Origin: Sagittula sp048553715
GTDB lineage: Bacteria > Pseudomonadota > Alphaproteobacteria > Rhodobacterales > Rhodobacteraceae
DNA length: 64,000 nucleotides
Reading direction: 5' to 3'
Assembly (NCBI RefSeq): GCF_048553715.1
Contig: NZ_JBLZNC010000002.1
Span: 124,001-188,000, forward strand
This document shows positions 16,508 to 24,945 of this stretch, piece after piece. The notes under the pieces are model-generated. The model did no database searches. It worked only from the letters and a program-made list of their open reading frames with translations, and was not told the DNA's origin. Position 1 is the stretch's first letter, and every line of letters starts with the position of its first letter. Both the position numbers and the translations under genes were made by a program.

Positions 16508-16571
16508 ACAATTGACAGATCTTTCTAGTCGCCATGCAAAAATCGCATAGCCCGCCTAGTCATCCGTTAAT

Positions 16572-16584
16572 GCTGCATCGCAGC
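16572..16584. promoter_or_regulatory. CTGC-N3-GCAG site 2 (PhaR-like)
   Basis: GCTGCATCGCAGC repeats the architecture of site 1 with a 77-nt offset. It has a similar right flank (CAACCTGAAGAT versus CAATTGACAGAT), so a stretch of about 25 bp is duplicated. It lies between the DUF1127 promoter and the coaD stop. Confidence 0.45.
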
Positions 16585-16616
16585 GCAACCTGAAGATGGG
16601 TTGGACAAGAGCCGCT

Positions 16617-17108
16617 TTACCCGAGCCGCTCTTTCAACGCAGCCTCGACCGTTGGGGTGACGAATTTCGACACATCCCCCCCGAGACGCGCGATTTCCTT
16701 CACCAGTTTGGAGGCAATCGCCTGATGCTGTGCCTCGGCCATCAGGAACACGGTCTCGACCGATTTGTCCAAGGCGCGGTTCATGCCAACCATCTGGAAT
16801 TCATACTCGAAATCGGCCACGGCGCGCAGGCCGCGCACAATCACCTGAGCGCCCACATCGCGGGCGCAATCGATCAGCAGGTTCTCGAACGGGTGCACAA
16901 CGATCTCTGTGCCGGTGTCGGCTGTGATAGAGGCGCATTCCGCCTCGACCATGGCGACACGCTCTTCGAGAGTGAACAAGGGGCCCTTGTCGCGGTTGAT
17001 CGCCACGCCAATCACAAGGCGGTCGACCAAGGTCGCACCACGGCGGATGATATCAAGGTGACCCAAGGTGATCGGGTCGAATGTGCCGGGATACAGGCCG
17101 ATACGCAT
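16617..17108 (-). CDS. coaD: pantetheine-phosphate adenylyltransferase
   Basis: 163 residues, the standard CoaD length. It catalyses the penultimate step of CoA synthesis, joining ATP and 4'-phosphopantetheine. The nucleotidyltransferase motif GTFDPITLGH (TxGH at residues 14-17) is at the N-terminus. The R-x-R-x4-D region reads VIRGLRAVADFEYEFQM, and the C-terminal ISS-like motif is replaced by EAQHQAIASKLVKEIARLGGDV. The ATG at 17108 begins the family sequence MRIGLYPGTFDP. A TTGCGCCGCAA palindrome (17137-17147) lies in its upstream region. Confidence 0.95.
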   Translation of the reverse strand: MRIGLYPGTFDPITLGHLDIIRRGATLVDRLVIGVAINRDKGPLFTLEERVAMVEAECASITADTGTEIVVHPFENLLIDCARDVGAQVIVRGLRAVADFEYEFQMVGMNRALDKSVETVFLMAEAQHQAIASKLVKEIARLGGDVSKFVTPTVEAALKERLG

Positions 17109-17225
17109 GAAAAGGCTCCCCTGCCTTTGTCGAAAGTTGCGCCGCAACGCAACAATATTGCGCAGGTGAATGCAAGGCGCAAAACAAATCACGGGGCGGC
17201 AAAACTGCAACCCCGTGTCGCGCCG

Positions 17226-17660
17226 TCAATGGCCCATGATCATCCCTTCGAGCGCGGAGTTCTCCATCGCGAGTTCCGACAGGCGCGCCTTCACGACGTC
17301 GCCCAGCGTGATCAGCCCGACCATCTGGCCGTTTTCGATCACCGGCATGTGGCGAAACCGCCCCTCTGTCATCTGTGACAGCACCGCGTCCGCCTGATCG
17401 GACAGGCCACAGGTCACCAGCTTGCTGGTCATGAAATCGTCCACGGGCCGGTCCATGCACACAGCCCCCTCAGAGGACAGAACCCGCACCACGTCGCGCT
17501 CTGACAGGATGCCCTCGGCCTTGGTGCCATCGGTCGACACCACGACTGTACCGATACGTTTTTCGGCCAGAATGGCCACCGCATCGGCGACTTTGGTGCC
17601 GGGCGCGACCGTAAAAACCGTATCCACCCCTTTGCTCTTCAAGATCTGTTGGACCTGCAT
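17226..17660 (-). CDS. CBS-domain protein (tandem CBS pair)
   Basis: 144 residues made of two CBS motifs (about 1-65 and 70-140). These have the typical IGTVVVSTDGTKAEGILSERDVVR and RHMPVIENGQMVGLITLGDVVK strands. Stand-alone CBS pairs usually bind adenosine nucleotides or NAD(H) and act as energy sensors; a partner is not evident. CGGAGGAGGAACGCG precedes the ATG. Confidence 0.88.
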   Translation of the reverse strand: MQVQQILKSKGVDTVFTVAPGTKVADAVAILAEKRIGTVVVSTDGTKAEGILSERDVVRVLSSEGAVCMDRPVDDFMTSKLVTCGLSDQADAVLSQMTEGRFRHMPVIENGQMVGLITLGDVVKARLSELAMENSALEGMIMGH

Positions 17661-17734
17661 CGCGTTCCTCCTCCGCTATAACGATCAGCCTGTGGCACGG
17701 TGGAAATCCTGTCAAGTCAGGCCTTAACGTAGGG

Positions 17735-18637
17735 TTACTGAACGCGATCCAGTTGCGATTCCAATTGCTGCAATTCAAGGCGCATGCCGTCGACCAGCGC
17801 CTCGGCAAAGCGGTTCATGCGTTCCAGACGGCGGTCGTCCTCATGGCGCACAAGGTGAAAGGCCCGCGTCAGCGACACCTCGTCGGTCAGGATGCGCCGC
17901 AGCCCCGGCGCCAGTGGCAGGCTGAAATCATGCACCACGCCCAAGCCCGCCCCCTGACGCAGCCAATGGAACTGCACCGCCACGGAATTGGACGCCAGCG
18001 GCACCTGTGACAGCCCCAACTCGGCAAGGTAGTCGAGCTCTTTGTCAAAGATCATGTCCTGAATGTAGCCCACCATGCGATGGCCCTGCAGGTCGGCCTT
18101 TGTCCGGATCGGCGGGTGCTGGTCGAGATAGGCATCGGATGCGGCCAGATGCAGCCGGTAGTCTGCGATTTTCTGCACCATCAGGCGACCGGCGGTGGGA
18201 CGCGAGACCGTAATCGCCATGTCCGCCTCGCGTCGGGACAGGTTGACCAGACGTGGCAAGGCAACGATCTGGACCTCAAGATCCGGATTGTCGCGGGCGA
18301 TGCGGGCGCAGACCTGCGGCAGCAGAAAGTTGGCGCAGCCGTCCGGCGCACCGATACGGATCTGTCCCGACAGCCCGTCGGATCGGCCGCGCACGGCTTC
18401 CTCCGCCATCAGGGCGGCCTGCTCTGCTGCCTGCGCATGATCCACCAGACGCCCGCCCGCCTCTGTCAGCGCGTAGCCTTGTGGGGATTTCGCAAACAAG
18501 GGCGTGCCGAGTTTTTGTTCCAGCCGCGCGACGCGTCTGCCCACCGTGGCCGGGTCCATCCGCAGCACCTTGCCCGCCGCCGACAGGCTTTCGCCGCGCG
18601 CCACGCCCAGAAACACCCGCAAATCATCCCAATCCAT
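17735..18637 (-). CDS. LysR-family transcriptional regulator
   Basis: 300 residues with an N-terminal winged helix-turn-helix (about 1-60: MDWDDLRVFLGVARGESLSA, then KVLRMDPATVGRRVARLEQK) and a periplasmic-binding-protein-like effector domain (about 90-295). The ATG at 18637 begins the canonical LysR sequence, although the frame stays open far upstream by GC bias. It diverges from mmsA, with a palindromic T-N11-A site 20 nt before its own start. Control of mmsA and of itself is the likely job; the effector is unknown. Confidence 0.9.
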   Translation of the reverse strand: MDWDDLRVFLGVARGESLSAAGKVLRMDPATVGRRVARLEQKLGTPLFAKSPQGYALTEAGGRLVDHAQAAEQAALMAEEAVRGRSDGLSGQIRIGAPDGCANFLLPQVCARIARDNPDLEVQIVALPRLVNLSRREADMAITVSRPTAGRLMVQKIADYRLHLAASDAYLDQHPPIRTKADLQGHRMVGYIQDMIFDKELDYLAELGLSQVPLASNSVAVQFHWLRQGAGLGVVHDFSLPLAPGLRRILTDEVSLTRAFHLVRHEDDRRLERMNRFAEALVDGMRLELQQLESQLDRVQ

Positions 18638-18656
18638 CGCAGCGCCCCTCTGCCCC

Positions 18657-18674
18657 CTTTGCGTTATCGCAAAG
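18657..18674. promoter_or_regulatory. LysR-type operator candidate (lysR/mmsA spacer)
   Basis: CTTTGCG-TTAT-CGCAAAG is a perfect inverted repeat with 7-bp arms and contains a T-N11-A spacing. It lies 20 nt from the LysR start and 90 nt from mmsA. A related TTGC/GCAA pattern recurs around 18699-18708 nearer mmsA. This is the usual layout of a LysR recognition site plus activation site. Confidence 0.6.
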
Positions 18675-18763
18675 CCCGTTTGCCAATCTGCCCCTGTTGC
18701 GGGCAAAATTGCAAGAGTATGGTCAGCACAAAGCCACTTTGGCAGACCCCAACAGGAGCCCCC

Positions 18764-20260
18764 ATGGAACTGAGCAACTGGATCGACGGCGCACTGGTCA
18801 AATCGACCTCGGGCCAATTCACCGACGTCTACAACCCCGCCACCGGAGAAGTGCAGGCCAAAACGCCCCTGTCCACGGTCGAGGAACTCAACGACGCCGT
18901 GGCCCGCGCCAAGACAGCGCAAAAGGCATGGGGCGCAACCAATCCGCAGCGCCGCGCCCGCGTGATGATGGCCTTTGGCGCGCTGATCAACAAACACATG
19001 GACGAGCTGGCCGAGCTGGTCGCCCGTGAACACGGCAAGACCATCCCCGATGCCAAGGGCGACGTGCAGCGCGGCCTTGAAGTGGTCGAGGTCTGCATGG
19101 GCGCGCCGCATATGCTCAAGGGTGAGTACACCGACAACGGCGGCCCGGGCATTGATCTGTATTCCATGCGCCAGCCGCTGGGCGTGGTCGCGGGCATCAC
19201 GCCCTTCAACTTCCCCGCCATGATCCCGCTGTGGAAGATGGCCCCCGCGCTGGCCTCTGGCAACGCGATGATCCTGAAGCCGTCCGAGCGTGTGCCCTCG
19301 ACCTCGCTGCGCCTCGCGGAACTGCTGCAAGAGGCCGGCCTGCCCGATGGCGTGCTGCAGGTGGTCAACGGGGACAAAACCGTCGTAGACGCAATCCTTG
19401 ATAACGAGGACATCGCCGCCGTGGGCTTTGTCGGCTCGACCCCCATTGCGCAGTACATCTATGGCCGTGCCGCCAACAACGGCAAGCGCGCGCAGTGCTT
19501 TGGCGGCGCGAAAAACCACATGATCATCATGCCCGATGCGGACCTCGACAAGGCAGCGGACGCGCTGGTGGGCGCGGGCTACGGTGCTGCGGGCGAACGC
19601 TGCATGGCGATTTCCGTGGCGGTCCCCGTCGGCAAGGAGACGGCGGACAAGCTGATCGAAAAGCTGGTCCCGCGTGTCGAAAAGCTCAAAGTCGGCCCCT
19701 ACGCCTCCGACAGCGAGGTCGATTATGGCCCCGTCATCACAGCGCAGGCCAAACAACGCATCGAAGGGCTGATCGCCTCCGGTGTGGAACAAGGCGCCGA
19801 TCTGGTGATCGACGGTCGCGGCTTCCAGCTTCAGGGCTATGAGGACGGATTCTTTTGCGGGCCGTCGCTGTTCGACAATGTGACGCCGGACATGGACATC
19901 TACCAGCAAGAGATCTTTGGCCCCGTGCTGTCCACCGTCCGCATGGACACCTATGAGGATGCGCTCAACCTGATCATCGACAATGATTATGGCAACGGCA
20001 CCGCGATCTACACCGCCGATGGCGACACGGCGCGCGACTTTGCGCACCGCGTGAACGTGGGCATGGTCGGCATCAACTTCCCCATTCCGGTGCCGCTGTC
20101 CTACCATACCTTTGGCGGCTGGAAGAAATCGGCATTTGGCGATTTGAACCAATACGGCCCCGACGCCTTCCGCTTCTACACCAAGACCAAAACGGTGACC
20201 GCGCGCTGGTTCTCCGGCATCAAGGAAGGCGGCGAATTCAACTTCAAAGCCATGGATTGA
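18764..20260 (+). CDS. mmsA: methylmalonate-semialdehyde dehydrogenase (CoA-acylating)
   Basis: 498 residues of the aldehyde dehydrogenase superfamily. It oxidises methylmalonate semialdehyde (and malonate semialdehyde) to propionyl-CoA or acetyl-CoA in valine and beta-alanine catabolism. The catalytic nucleophile is Cys280 in GAAGERCMAIS. The usual general-base glutamate of ordinary ALDHs is replaced in CFGGAKNH, a mark of MMSDH. The C-terminal GGWKKSAFGDLNQYGPDAFRFYTKTK, given here only as a motif region, is typical. ACAGGAGCCCCC precedes the ATG. Confidence 0.95.
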   Translation: MELSNWIDGALVKSTSGQFTDVYNPATGEVQAKTPLSTVEELNDAVARAKTAQKAWGATNPQRRARVMMAFGALINKHMDELAELVAREHGKTIPDAKGDVQRGLEVVEVCMGAPHMLKGEYTDNGGPGIDLYSMRQPLGVVAGITPFNFPAMIPLWKMAPALASGNAMILKPSERVPSTSLRLAELLQEAGLPDGVLQVVNGDKTVVDAILDNEDIAAVGFVGSTPIAQYIYGRAANNGKRAQCFGGAKNHMIIMPDADLDKAADALVGAGYGAAGERCMAISVAVPVGKETADKLIEKLVPRVEKLKVGPYASDSEVDYGPVITAQAKQRIEGLIASGVEQGADLVIDGRGFQLQGYEDGFFCGPSLFDNVTPDMDIYQQEIFGPVLSTVRMDTYEDALNLIIDNDYGNGTAIYTADGDTARDFAHRVNVGMVGINFPIPVPLSYHTFGGWKKSAFGDLNQYGPDAFRFYTKTKTVTARWFSGIKEGGEFNFKAMD

Positions 20261-20267
20261 TACAGTC

Positions 20268-20300
20268 CCAAGCCCGCGTCACCAGATGGCGCGGGCTTGG
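20268..20300 (+). terminator. terminator-like hairpin after mmsA
   Basis: CCAAGCCCGCG / CGCGGGCTTGG perfect 11-bp stem with an 11-nt loop, starting 7 nt after the mmsA stop. No U-tract follows (CTCACCCC), so it may depend on Rho or protect the message end. Confidence 0.6.
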
Positions 20301-20544
20301 CTCACCCCATATGGAAGCACAGCCTATTGGAATGAGTCATAACTTAAATCACTCAATAGTTGTAATTATATCCCATCCGCCCTTTAATTCGTGATATTTC
20401 CGCGAATACGAGACGACCGCCGGCAAAAGCCTTGGTCCGGCCCGTCGCAGGCAGTATCACAAAATGGCAGCACCACATGCCTGCCCACTCACCCTGAATT
20501 GTATCATGGCGCGCCCCTCTGCCGCGTCGATAGCGACAAAGCCA

Positions 20545-20982
20545 ATGGCCATAGACATCACCGTTGCCGCCGACCGCGGCCTTGCCTATTTCCGAATGTC
20601 CGGCACGGTGGACACACAGGCTGCGGCCAAAGCCTATGCCGTTTTGCTGGAACATCCCGCCTTTCGCCCCGATCTGGTGATGCTGACCGACACGCGCCAA
20701 TTGCACACCATCAACACCAGTTTTCTGGGCATCATGGCAGCCGTGCAACGTCTGGTGCCCCTGTTCGGTCGCTACTCTACAGATGTCCAGTCGATCGTTC
20801 ACGCGCCGTCTGATGTGGCCTATGGATCAGCGCGCATGTTGCAGCAAGTGGCCGAACCGATCAGCCCGTTCCGGTTTTCGATCCACCGGACAGAGGAAAA
20901 AGCCCTGCGACAAGCGGGCCAGACCGAGGCCAGCTTTGACGCGCTGGAAGCGGCGCTTGGCACCTTGGCGCGCGCCGCGTGA
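20545..20982 (+). CDS. hypothetical protein (STAS-like appearance)
   Basis: 145 residues from MAIDITVAADRGLAYFRMSG. Alternating strands and helices (VDTQAAAKAYAVLLEHPAF, LVMLTDTRQLHTINTSF) look like a single-domain STAS or SpoIIAA-like protein, but I do not recognise a family. In-frame ATGs at 20464 and 20506 are possible starts; none has a good ribosome-binding site. The 280-nt spacer before it is unusually AT-rich for this genome (20330-20400), probably its promoter region. Confidence 0.6.
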   Translation: MAIDITVAADRGLAYFRMSGTVDTQAAAKAYAVLLEHPAFRPDLVMLTDTRQLHTINTSFLGIMAAVQRLVPLFGRYSTDVQSIVHAPSDVAYGSARMLQQVAEPISPFRFSIHRTEEKALRQAGQTEASFDALEAALGTLARAA

Positions 20983-21047
20983 CCCTGCCCCTTGCCGCCC
21001 TGCCCGCCAAAGGCTAGGCACGGCGCAAAGCCACCAAGGGGCCGCCC

Positions 21048-22178
21048 ATGAAAGTTGCCATCGCCACCTCTGACTATTTCGTTCAGGGCGAGACCTTCAT
21101 CAACCGTCACATCGCCCATATGTTCGCGGGCCGCACCTGTGTGGTCTGCGGGCGGCACAACGGACAGAACCCGCTGGACAAACCCGTGTTCGAACGGCGC
21201 GCCCGCCTGTCGGTTGCGGACAAGCTGCGCGTGCCCTTTGCCATGGCAGCGGGGGCTGCTCGACACGCCACGTCCCGCGTGCCATTTGGCGACAACCGCC
21301 GCGCGCTGGAACAGTTTCTGCACGAGCAGAAAGTCGATGTCATCCTGTCGGAATTCGGCACGCAGGCCATCGTGCTGGCACCGCTGGCCAATGATATGGG
21401 TATTCCGATCTTTACCTATTGGCGGGGCACCGACGCCTCCAAGATGCTGCGCGTCAAACAGCGCGTGCGCTCCTACCGGCTGATGATGCCGCGACTGGCG
21501 GGGATGTTTTCAGTCAGCCAGTTCCTGCTCGACAATCTCGCAGCGCATGGCATCACCCATGACAACGCCCATGTGGTGCCGTCGGGTGTCGATATCCGCC
21601 GCTTCACCCCCGGTGACAAACAGCCCGGCAGCTTTCTGGCTGTGGGGCGGATGGTCGAAAAGAAAGCGCCCGAGATCACCTTGCGCGCTTTTGCCGAGGC
21701 TGCGCGTGGACGCGCGGCGCATCTGACCTTTATCGGCGATGGCCCCTTGCTCGCGCGGTGCAAATCGCTGGCAGCGGAGCTGGGCGTGGCCGATCAGATC
21801 ACCTTTACCGGCGCCCTGCCCCATGACGAGGTGCGCGCCCACCTGCACCGCACCGAAGTCTTCCTGCAGCATTCGATTACGGCCAAGGACGGCAACACCG
21901 AAGGTCTGCCCACCGCCATCCAGGAGGCGCTGGCCTCTGGCTGTATTACTCTGTCGACCCGCCACGCAGGCATCCCCGAGGCGGTGGAGCACGGCGTCAA
22001 CGGACTGCTGGTCGATGAATGGGACGCCGAAGGCTTTGCCATACAGATCACCGAGATTCTGGACATGCCGGACCGCACCGCCATGGCGCAGGCCGCCCGG
22101 CGCACCGCCGAGACAAAGTTCGACAATGACGACGGTCTTGCACGGGTGGAACGTGTGCTGCGGCAGGCCATCGCCTAA
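21048..22178 (+). CDS. glycosyltransferase, GT4 family (group 1)
   Basis: 376 residues with the GT-B fold. An N-terminal acceptor domain (about 1-175) leads into the C-terminal nucleotide-sugar domain (from about 185). The latter carries GRMVEKKAPEITLRAFAEA, GDGPLLARCKSLAAELGV, the EGLPTAIQEALASGC donor-binding motif and AGIPEAVEHGVNGLLV. It resembles WcaL-type colanic acid transferases that add a sugar to a lipid-linked or lipid A acceptor. No polysaccharide cluster adjoins it, so the acceptor is unknown. Confidence 0.88.
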   Translation: MKVAIATSDYFVQGETFINRHIAHMFAGRTCVVCGRHNGQNPLDKPVFERRARLSVADKLRVPFAMAAGAARHATSRVPFGDNRRALEQFLHEQKVDVILSEFGTQAIVLAPLANDMGIPIFTYWRGTDASKMLRVKQRVRSYRLMMPRLAGMFSVSQFLLDNLAAHGITHDNAHVVPSGVDIRRFTPGDKQPGSFLAVGRMVEKKAPEITLRAFAEAARGRAAHLTFIGDGPLLARCKSLAAELGVADQITFTGALPHDEVRAHLHRTEVFLQHSITAKDGNTEGLPTAIQEALASGCITLSTRHAGIPEAVEHGVNGLLVDEWDAEGFAIQITEILDMPDRTAMAQAARRTAETKFDNDDGLARVERVLRQAIA

Positions 22179-22274
22179 ACCGCCGTCCCATCGGAACGAA
22201 TTGTCGCATCCTTCGTTGGTCCCCCAGAAGGCCGGATATGTCCGGCGATATGGATCATCTCGAAGGGATACAAC

Positions 22275-22529
22275 ATGACCGGACTTGGTTGGTTTGCAGC
22301 CATCATCGTCGGCGGCATCGCTGGCTGGCTGGCAGAAAAGTTCATGCATTCGAACATGGGCATCATCATGAACATCATCCTCGGCATCGTGGGCGCGGTC
22401 GTGCTGAACGCGATCCTGATGGCCGTGGTGGGCAGCACGCTGGGCGGCTGGATCGGTCAGCTGATCATCGGCTTTATCGGTGCCTCGCTGCTGATCTGGG
22501 TGGCCCGCGCCGTGCGGGGACGCGCCTGA
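22275..22529 (+). CDS. GlsB/YeaQ/YmgE family stress-response membrane protein
   Basis: 84 residues with three hydrophobic, glycine-rich segments (GWFAAIIVGGIAGWLAEKFM, NIILGIVGAVVLNAILM, WIGQLIIGFIGASLLIWVAR). These match the transglycosylase-associated/GlsB family. Members are induced by stress; the enzymatic name is historical and no catalytic residues are known. A stable terminator follows. Confidence 0.9.
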   Translation: MTGLGWFAAIIVGGIAGWLAEKFMHSNMGIIMNIILGIVGAVVLNAILMAVVGSTLGGWIGQLIIGFIGASLLIWVARAVRGRA

Positions 22530-22558
22530 TCACGCCCCTTTTCCGTGACTTAGACAAC

Positions 22559-22588
22559 AGACGCGCCGGTCCTCCCCCGGCGCGTCTT
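22559..22588 (+). terminator. terminator hairpin with a TCCTCCC loop
   Basis: AGACGCGCCGG / CCGGCGCGTCT perfect 11-bp stem, 7-nt loop TCCTCCC, then TTGCG. The U-tract is short. The loop is complementary to Shine-Dalgarno sequences, a feature of some alphaproteobacterial regulatory RNAs. Confidence 0.7.
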
Positions 22589-22618
22589 GCGTATTGAGCC
22601 TTCCGCATTCGAGGTCCC

Positions 22619-23647
22619 ATGTTCGCCGACCTGCCCCTGCCCCTGTTGCTGATCGTCTTTGCCGTCGCCGCAGCGGCGGTGATCGCCGCCTCCATCCGGG
22701 CCATGCATCTTGCCGATACCATCGCAGACCGCACCCGCATGGGCGAGGCACTGGCAGGCGGTGTGATCCTTGGGGCCGCAACCTCGCTGTCCGGTGTCGT
22801 GGTTTCTGTCACCGCGGCAAGCGGCGGGGACGCGAGCTTTGCCATGTCGAACGCGGTGGGCGGCATTGCGGTGCAGACCCTGTTTCTCGCCCTGGCCGAT
22901 ATGCTGTGGCGGGGGACCAATCTGGAACATGCCGCCGCCGAGCCTGCCAACCTGTTTCAAGCGGTGATGCTGATCGTGCTGCTGGCCTTTCCCGTGCTTG
23001 CCGCCTCTGGTCCCGATGTTGCGATCCTGTCGGTGCATCCTGTCAGCGTCATTCTGTTTCTCTCCTATCTCTACGGTTTGCATCTGTCCGCTGCGGTCTC
23101 AAACGACCCGATGTGGGAGCCTGTGCGCACCCGTGACACCCGCGAGGACGTGCCGGATACCGAAGACGAAGCCGACAAATCGGCCCGTGGCCCGGCCATG
23201 GTCTTTGTTGTTCTGGTCGTGATCATGGGGCTGTGCGGCTGGGTGATCTCGCAGGTGGGCGGCACGTTTATCACTCGGTTCGGGCTGTCGTCGTCGCTGG
23301 TGGGGGCCTTGCTAACAGCGGTGGTGACATCGCTGCCGGAACTGGTGACCACCGTGGTCGCGGTGCGCAAAGGTGCGCTGCAACTGGCGGTGGGCGGGAT
23401 CATTGGCGGCAACACCTTTGACACGCTGTTTCTGGTGTTCTCCGATGTGGCCTACACAAAGGGATCAATTTACCACGCGGTCGGGCTGACGGATCTGTAC
23501 TGGCTGGCCACGGGCCTGTTGATGACGGCGGTGCTGCTGGGCGGTCTGGTTCTGCGCCAACGCGAAGGCCCCGCCCGCATCGGCATCGAATCTGTTATGC
23601 TGATCGCGATCTATTCGTCTGCCGTCGCGGTGGAGCTCTTCGCCTGA
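22619..23647 (+). CDS. sodium/calcium exchanger-family antiporter
   Basis: 342 residues with two homologous five-helix halves joined by an acidic cytoplasmic loop (about 168-195, DTREDVPDTEDEADK). The alpha-repeat motifs are GAATSLSGVVVSVTAAS in the first half and TSLPELVTTVVAVR with GGIIGGNTFDTLF in the second. The first repeat lacks the usual PE pair, so ion selectivity is uncertain. It starts 90 nt after the GlsB gene, behind that gene's terminator. Confidence 0.82.
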   Translation: MFADLPLPLLLIVFAVAAAAVIAASIRAMHLADTIADRTRMGEALAGGVILGAATSLSGVVVSVTAASGGDASFAMSNAVGGIAVQTLFLALADMLWRGTNLEHAAAEPANLFQAVMLIVLLAFPVLAASGPDVAILSVHPVSVILFLSYLYGLHLSAAVSNDPMWEPVRTRDTREDVPDTEDEADKSARGPAMVFVVLVVIMGLCGWVISQVGGTFITRFGLSSSLVGALLTAVVTSLPELVTTVVAVRKGALQLAVGGIIGGNTFDTLFLVFSDVAYTKGSIYHAVGLTDLYWLATGLLMTAVLLGGLVLRQREGPARIGIESVMLIAIYSSAVAVELFA

Positions 23648-23723
23648 CGCCCCGCCCCTGCAAAGCCGCAAGACCGGATTGCGCCCACGCCGCTTGCATT
23701 TCAGGCCAGCTTGGGGCGTAATC

Positions 23724-23737
23724 TGAACAAATGTTCA
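23724..23737. promoter_or_regulatory. TetR-type operator candidate before the acyl-CoA dehydrogenase operon
   Basis: TGAACAAATGTTCA is an inverted repeat with perfect 5-bp arms, 52 nt before the acyl-CoA dehydrogenase start and in an AT-rich patch. This form is common for TetR-family repressors of acyl-CoA catabolic genes. No regulator gene adjoins it. Confidence 0.5.
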
Positions 23738-23789
23738 TTTACACCGCGCGGAGGAGGCTTGTCCGCGCGCAGGCTTGGGAGGGCCGGAA

Positions 23790-24929
23790 ATGGATTTTGC
23801 ACTCAGCGACGAACAAACCGCCATTTTCGACATGGCGCATGCCTTCGGGCAAGAGCACATCGCCCCGCATGCCCGCGCGTGGGAGGCCGAGGGCACCATT
23901 CCCAAAACGCTCTGGCCGGAACTGGCCGCGCTGGGGTTTGGCGGCCTGTATGTGTCAGAGGACAGCGGCGGCTCTGGCCTTAGCCGTCTGGATGCGACGC
24001 TGGTGTTCGAGGCATTGTCGATGGCCTGCCCCTCTGTCGCGGCGTTTTTGTCGATCCACAATATGTGCGCCAAGATGATCGACAGCTTTGCCGGCGACGA
24101 CCTGCGCGCCCTTGTGCTGCCCGATGTGCTGAGCATGAAGACGGTTCTAAGCTACTGTCTGACCGAGCCGGGGTCGGGTTCCGACGCAGCGGCGCTGAAA
24201 ACCCGCGCGACCCTTGGCGCGGATGGCTATACGTTGAACGGGACCAAGGCGTTTATCTCCGGCGGGGGGTATAGCGACGCCTATGTGGTGATGGTGCGCA
24301 CCGGCGCGGACGGCCCCAAGGGGATTTCCACCCTACTGGTCGAGGACGGCACCGATGGTCTGTCCTTTGGCGGGCTGGAGGACAAGATGGGCTGGAAAAG
24401 CCAGCCCACCCGTCAGGTCCAGTTCGACGACTGCACCGTGCCTGCCGCCAATCTGATCGGCGAAGAGGGACGCGGGTTCAGCTATGCCATGGCGGGGCTC
24501 GACGGGGGGCGGCTGAACATCGCGGCCTGTTCGCTGGGGGCCGCGCAATCGGCGCTGGATATGACGCTGGCCTATATGTCTGAGCGCCGCGCCTTTGGTC
24601 AATCCATCGACCAGTTTCAGGCGCTGCAGTTCCGCCTTGCCGATATGGAGATCGAGCTTCGGGCCGCGCGGGTGTTCCTGCGGCAGGCCGCGTGGAAGCT
24701 CGACACCGGCGCGGCGGACGCCACACAGCATTGCGCCATGGCCAAGAAATTCGTCACCGAAGCCGGATCGCGCATTGTGGATCAATGTCTGCAGTTGCAC
24801 GGCGGCTATGGCTATCTCGCAGACTATGGCATCGAAAAGCTGGTCCGCGATCTGCGGGTGCACCAGATCCTTGAAGGCACCAATGAAATCATGCGCATGA
24901 TCACCGCCCGCCACATGCTTGCCCGCTAA
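23790..24929 (+). CDS. acyl-CoA dehydrogenase (isobutyryl-CoA dehydrogenase type)
   Basis: 379 residues of the FAD acyl-CoA dehydrogenase family. The signatures are CLTEPGSGSDAAALKT, GTKAFISGGGYSD, ALQFRLADMEIEL, QLHGGYGYLADYGIEKLVRD and VHQILEGTNEIMRMITAR, which contains the catalytic glutamate (EGTNE). Isobutyryl-CoA is the likely substrate because the next two genes perform the following valine-pathway steps. The ATG at 23790 follows GGGAGGGCCGGAA; an in-frame codon 15 nt upstream is less likely. Confidence 0.92.
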   Translation: MDFALSDEQTAIFDMAHAFGQEHIAPHARAWEAEGTIPKTLWPELAALGFGGLYVSEDSGGSGLSRLDATLVFEALSMACPSVAAFLSIHNMCAKMIDSFAGDDLRALVLPDVLSMKTVLSYCLTEPGSGSDAAALKTRATLGADGYTLNGTKAFISGGGYSDAYVVMVRTGADGPKGISTLLVEDGTDGLSFGGLEDKMGWKSQPTRQVQFDDCTVPAANLIGEEGRGFSYAMAGLDGGRLNIAACSLGAAQSALDMTLAYMSERRAFGQSIDQFQALQFRLADMEIELRAARVFLRQAAWKLDTGAADATQHCAMAKKFVTEAGSRIVDQCLQLHGGYGYLADYGIEKLVRDLRVHQILEGTNEIMRMITARHMLAR

Positions 24930-24945
24930 ACCAGAAGGCCGCGAT

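Noticed and set aside
18080..18763. Forward-strand extension of mmsA by 228 codons
   Set aside because: It overlaps the LysR gene and its operator; MmsA homology and the ribosome-binding site begin exactly at 18764.
18638..20152. Reverse-strand extension of the LysR gene through mmsA
   Set aside because: LysR homology begins at 18637, and the rest is antisense to mmsA.
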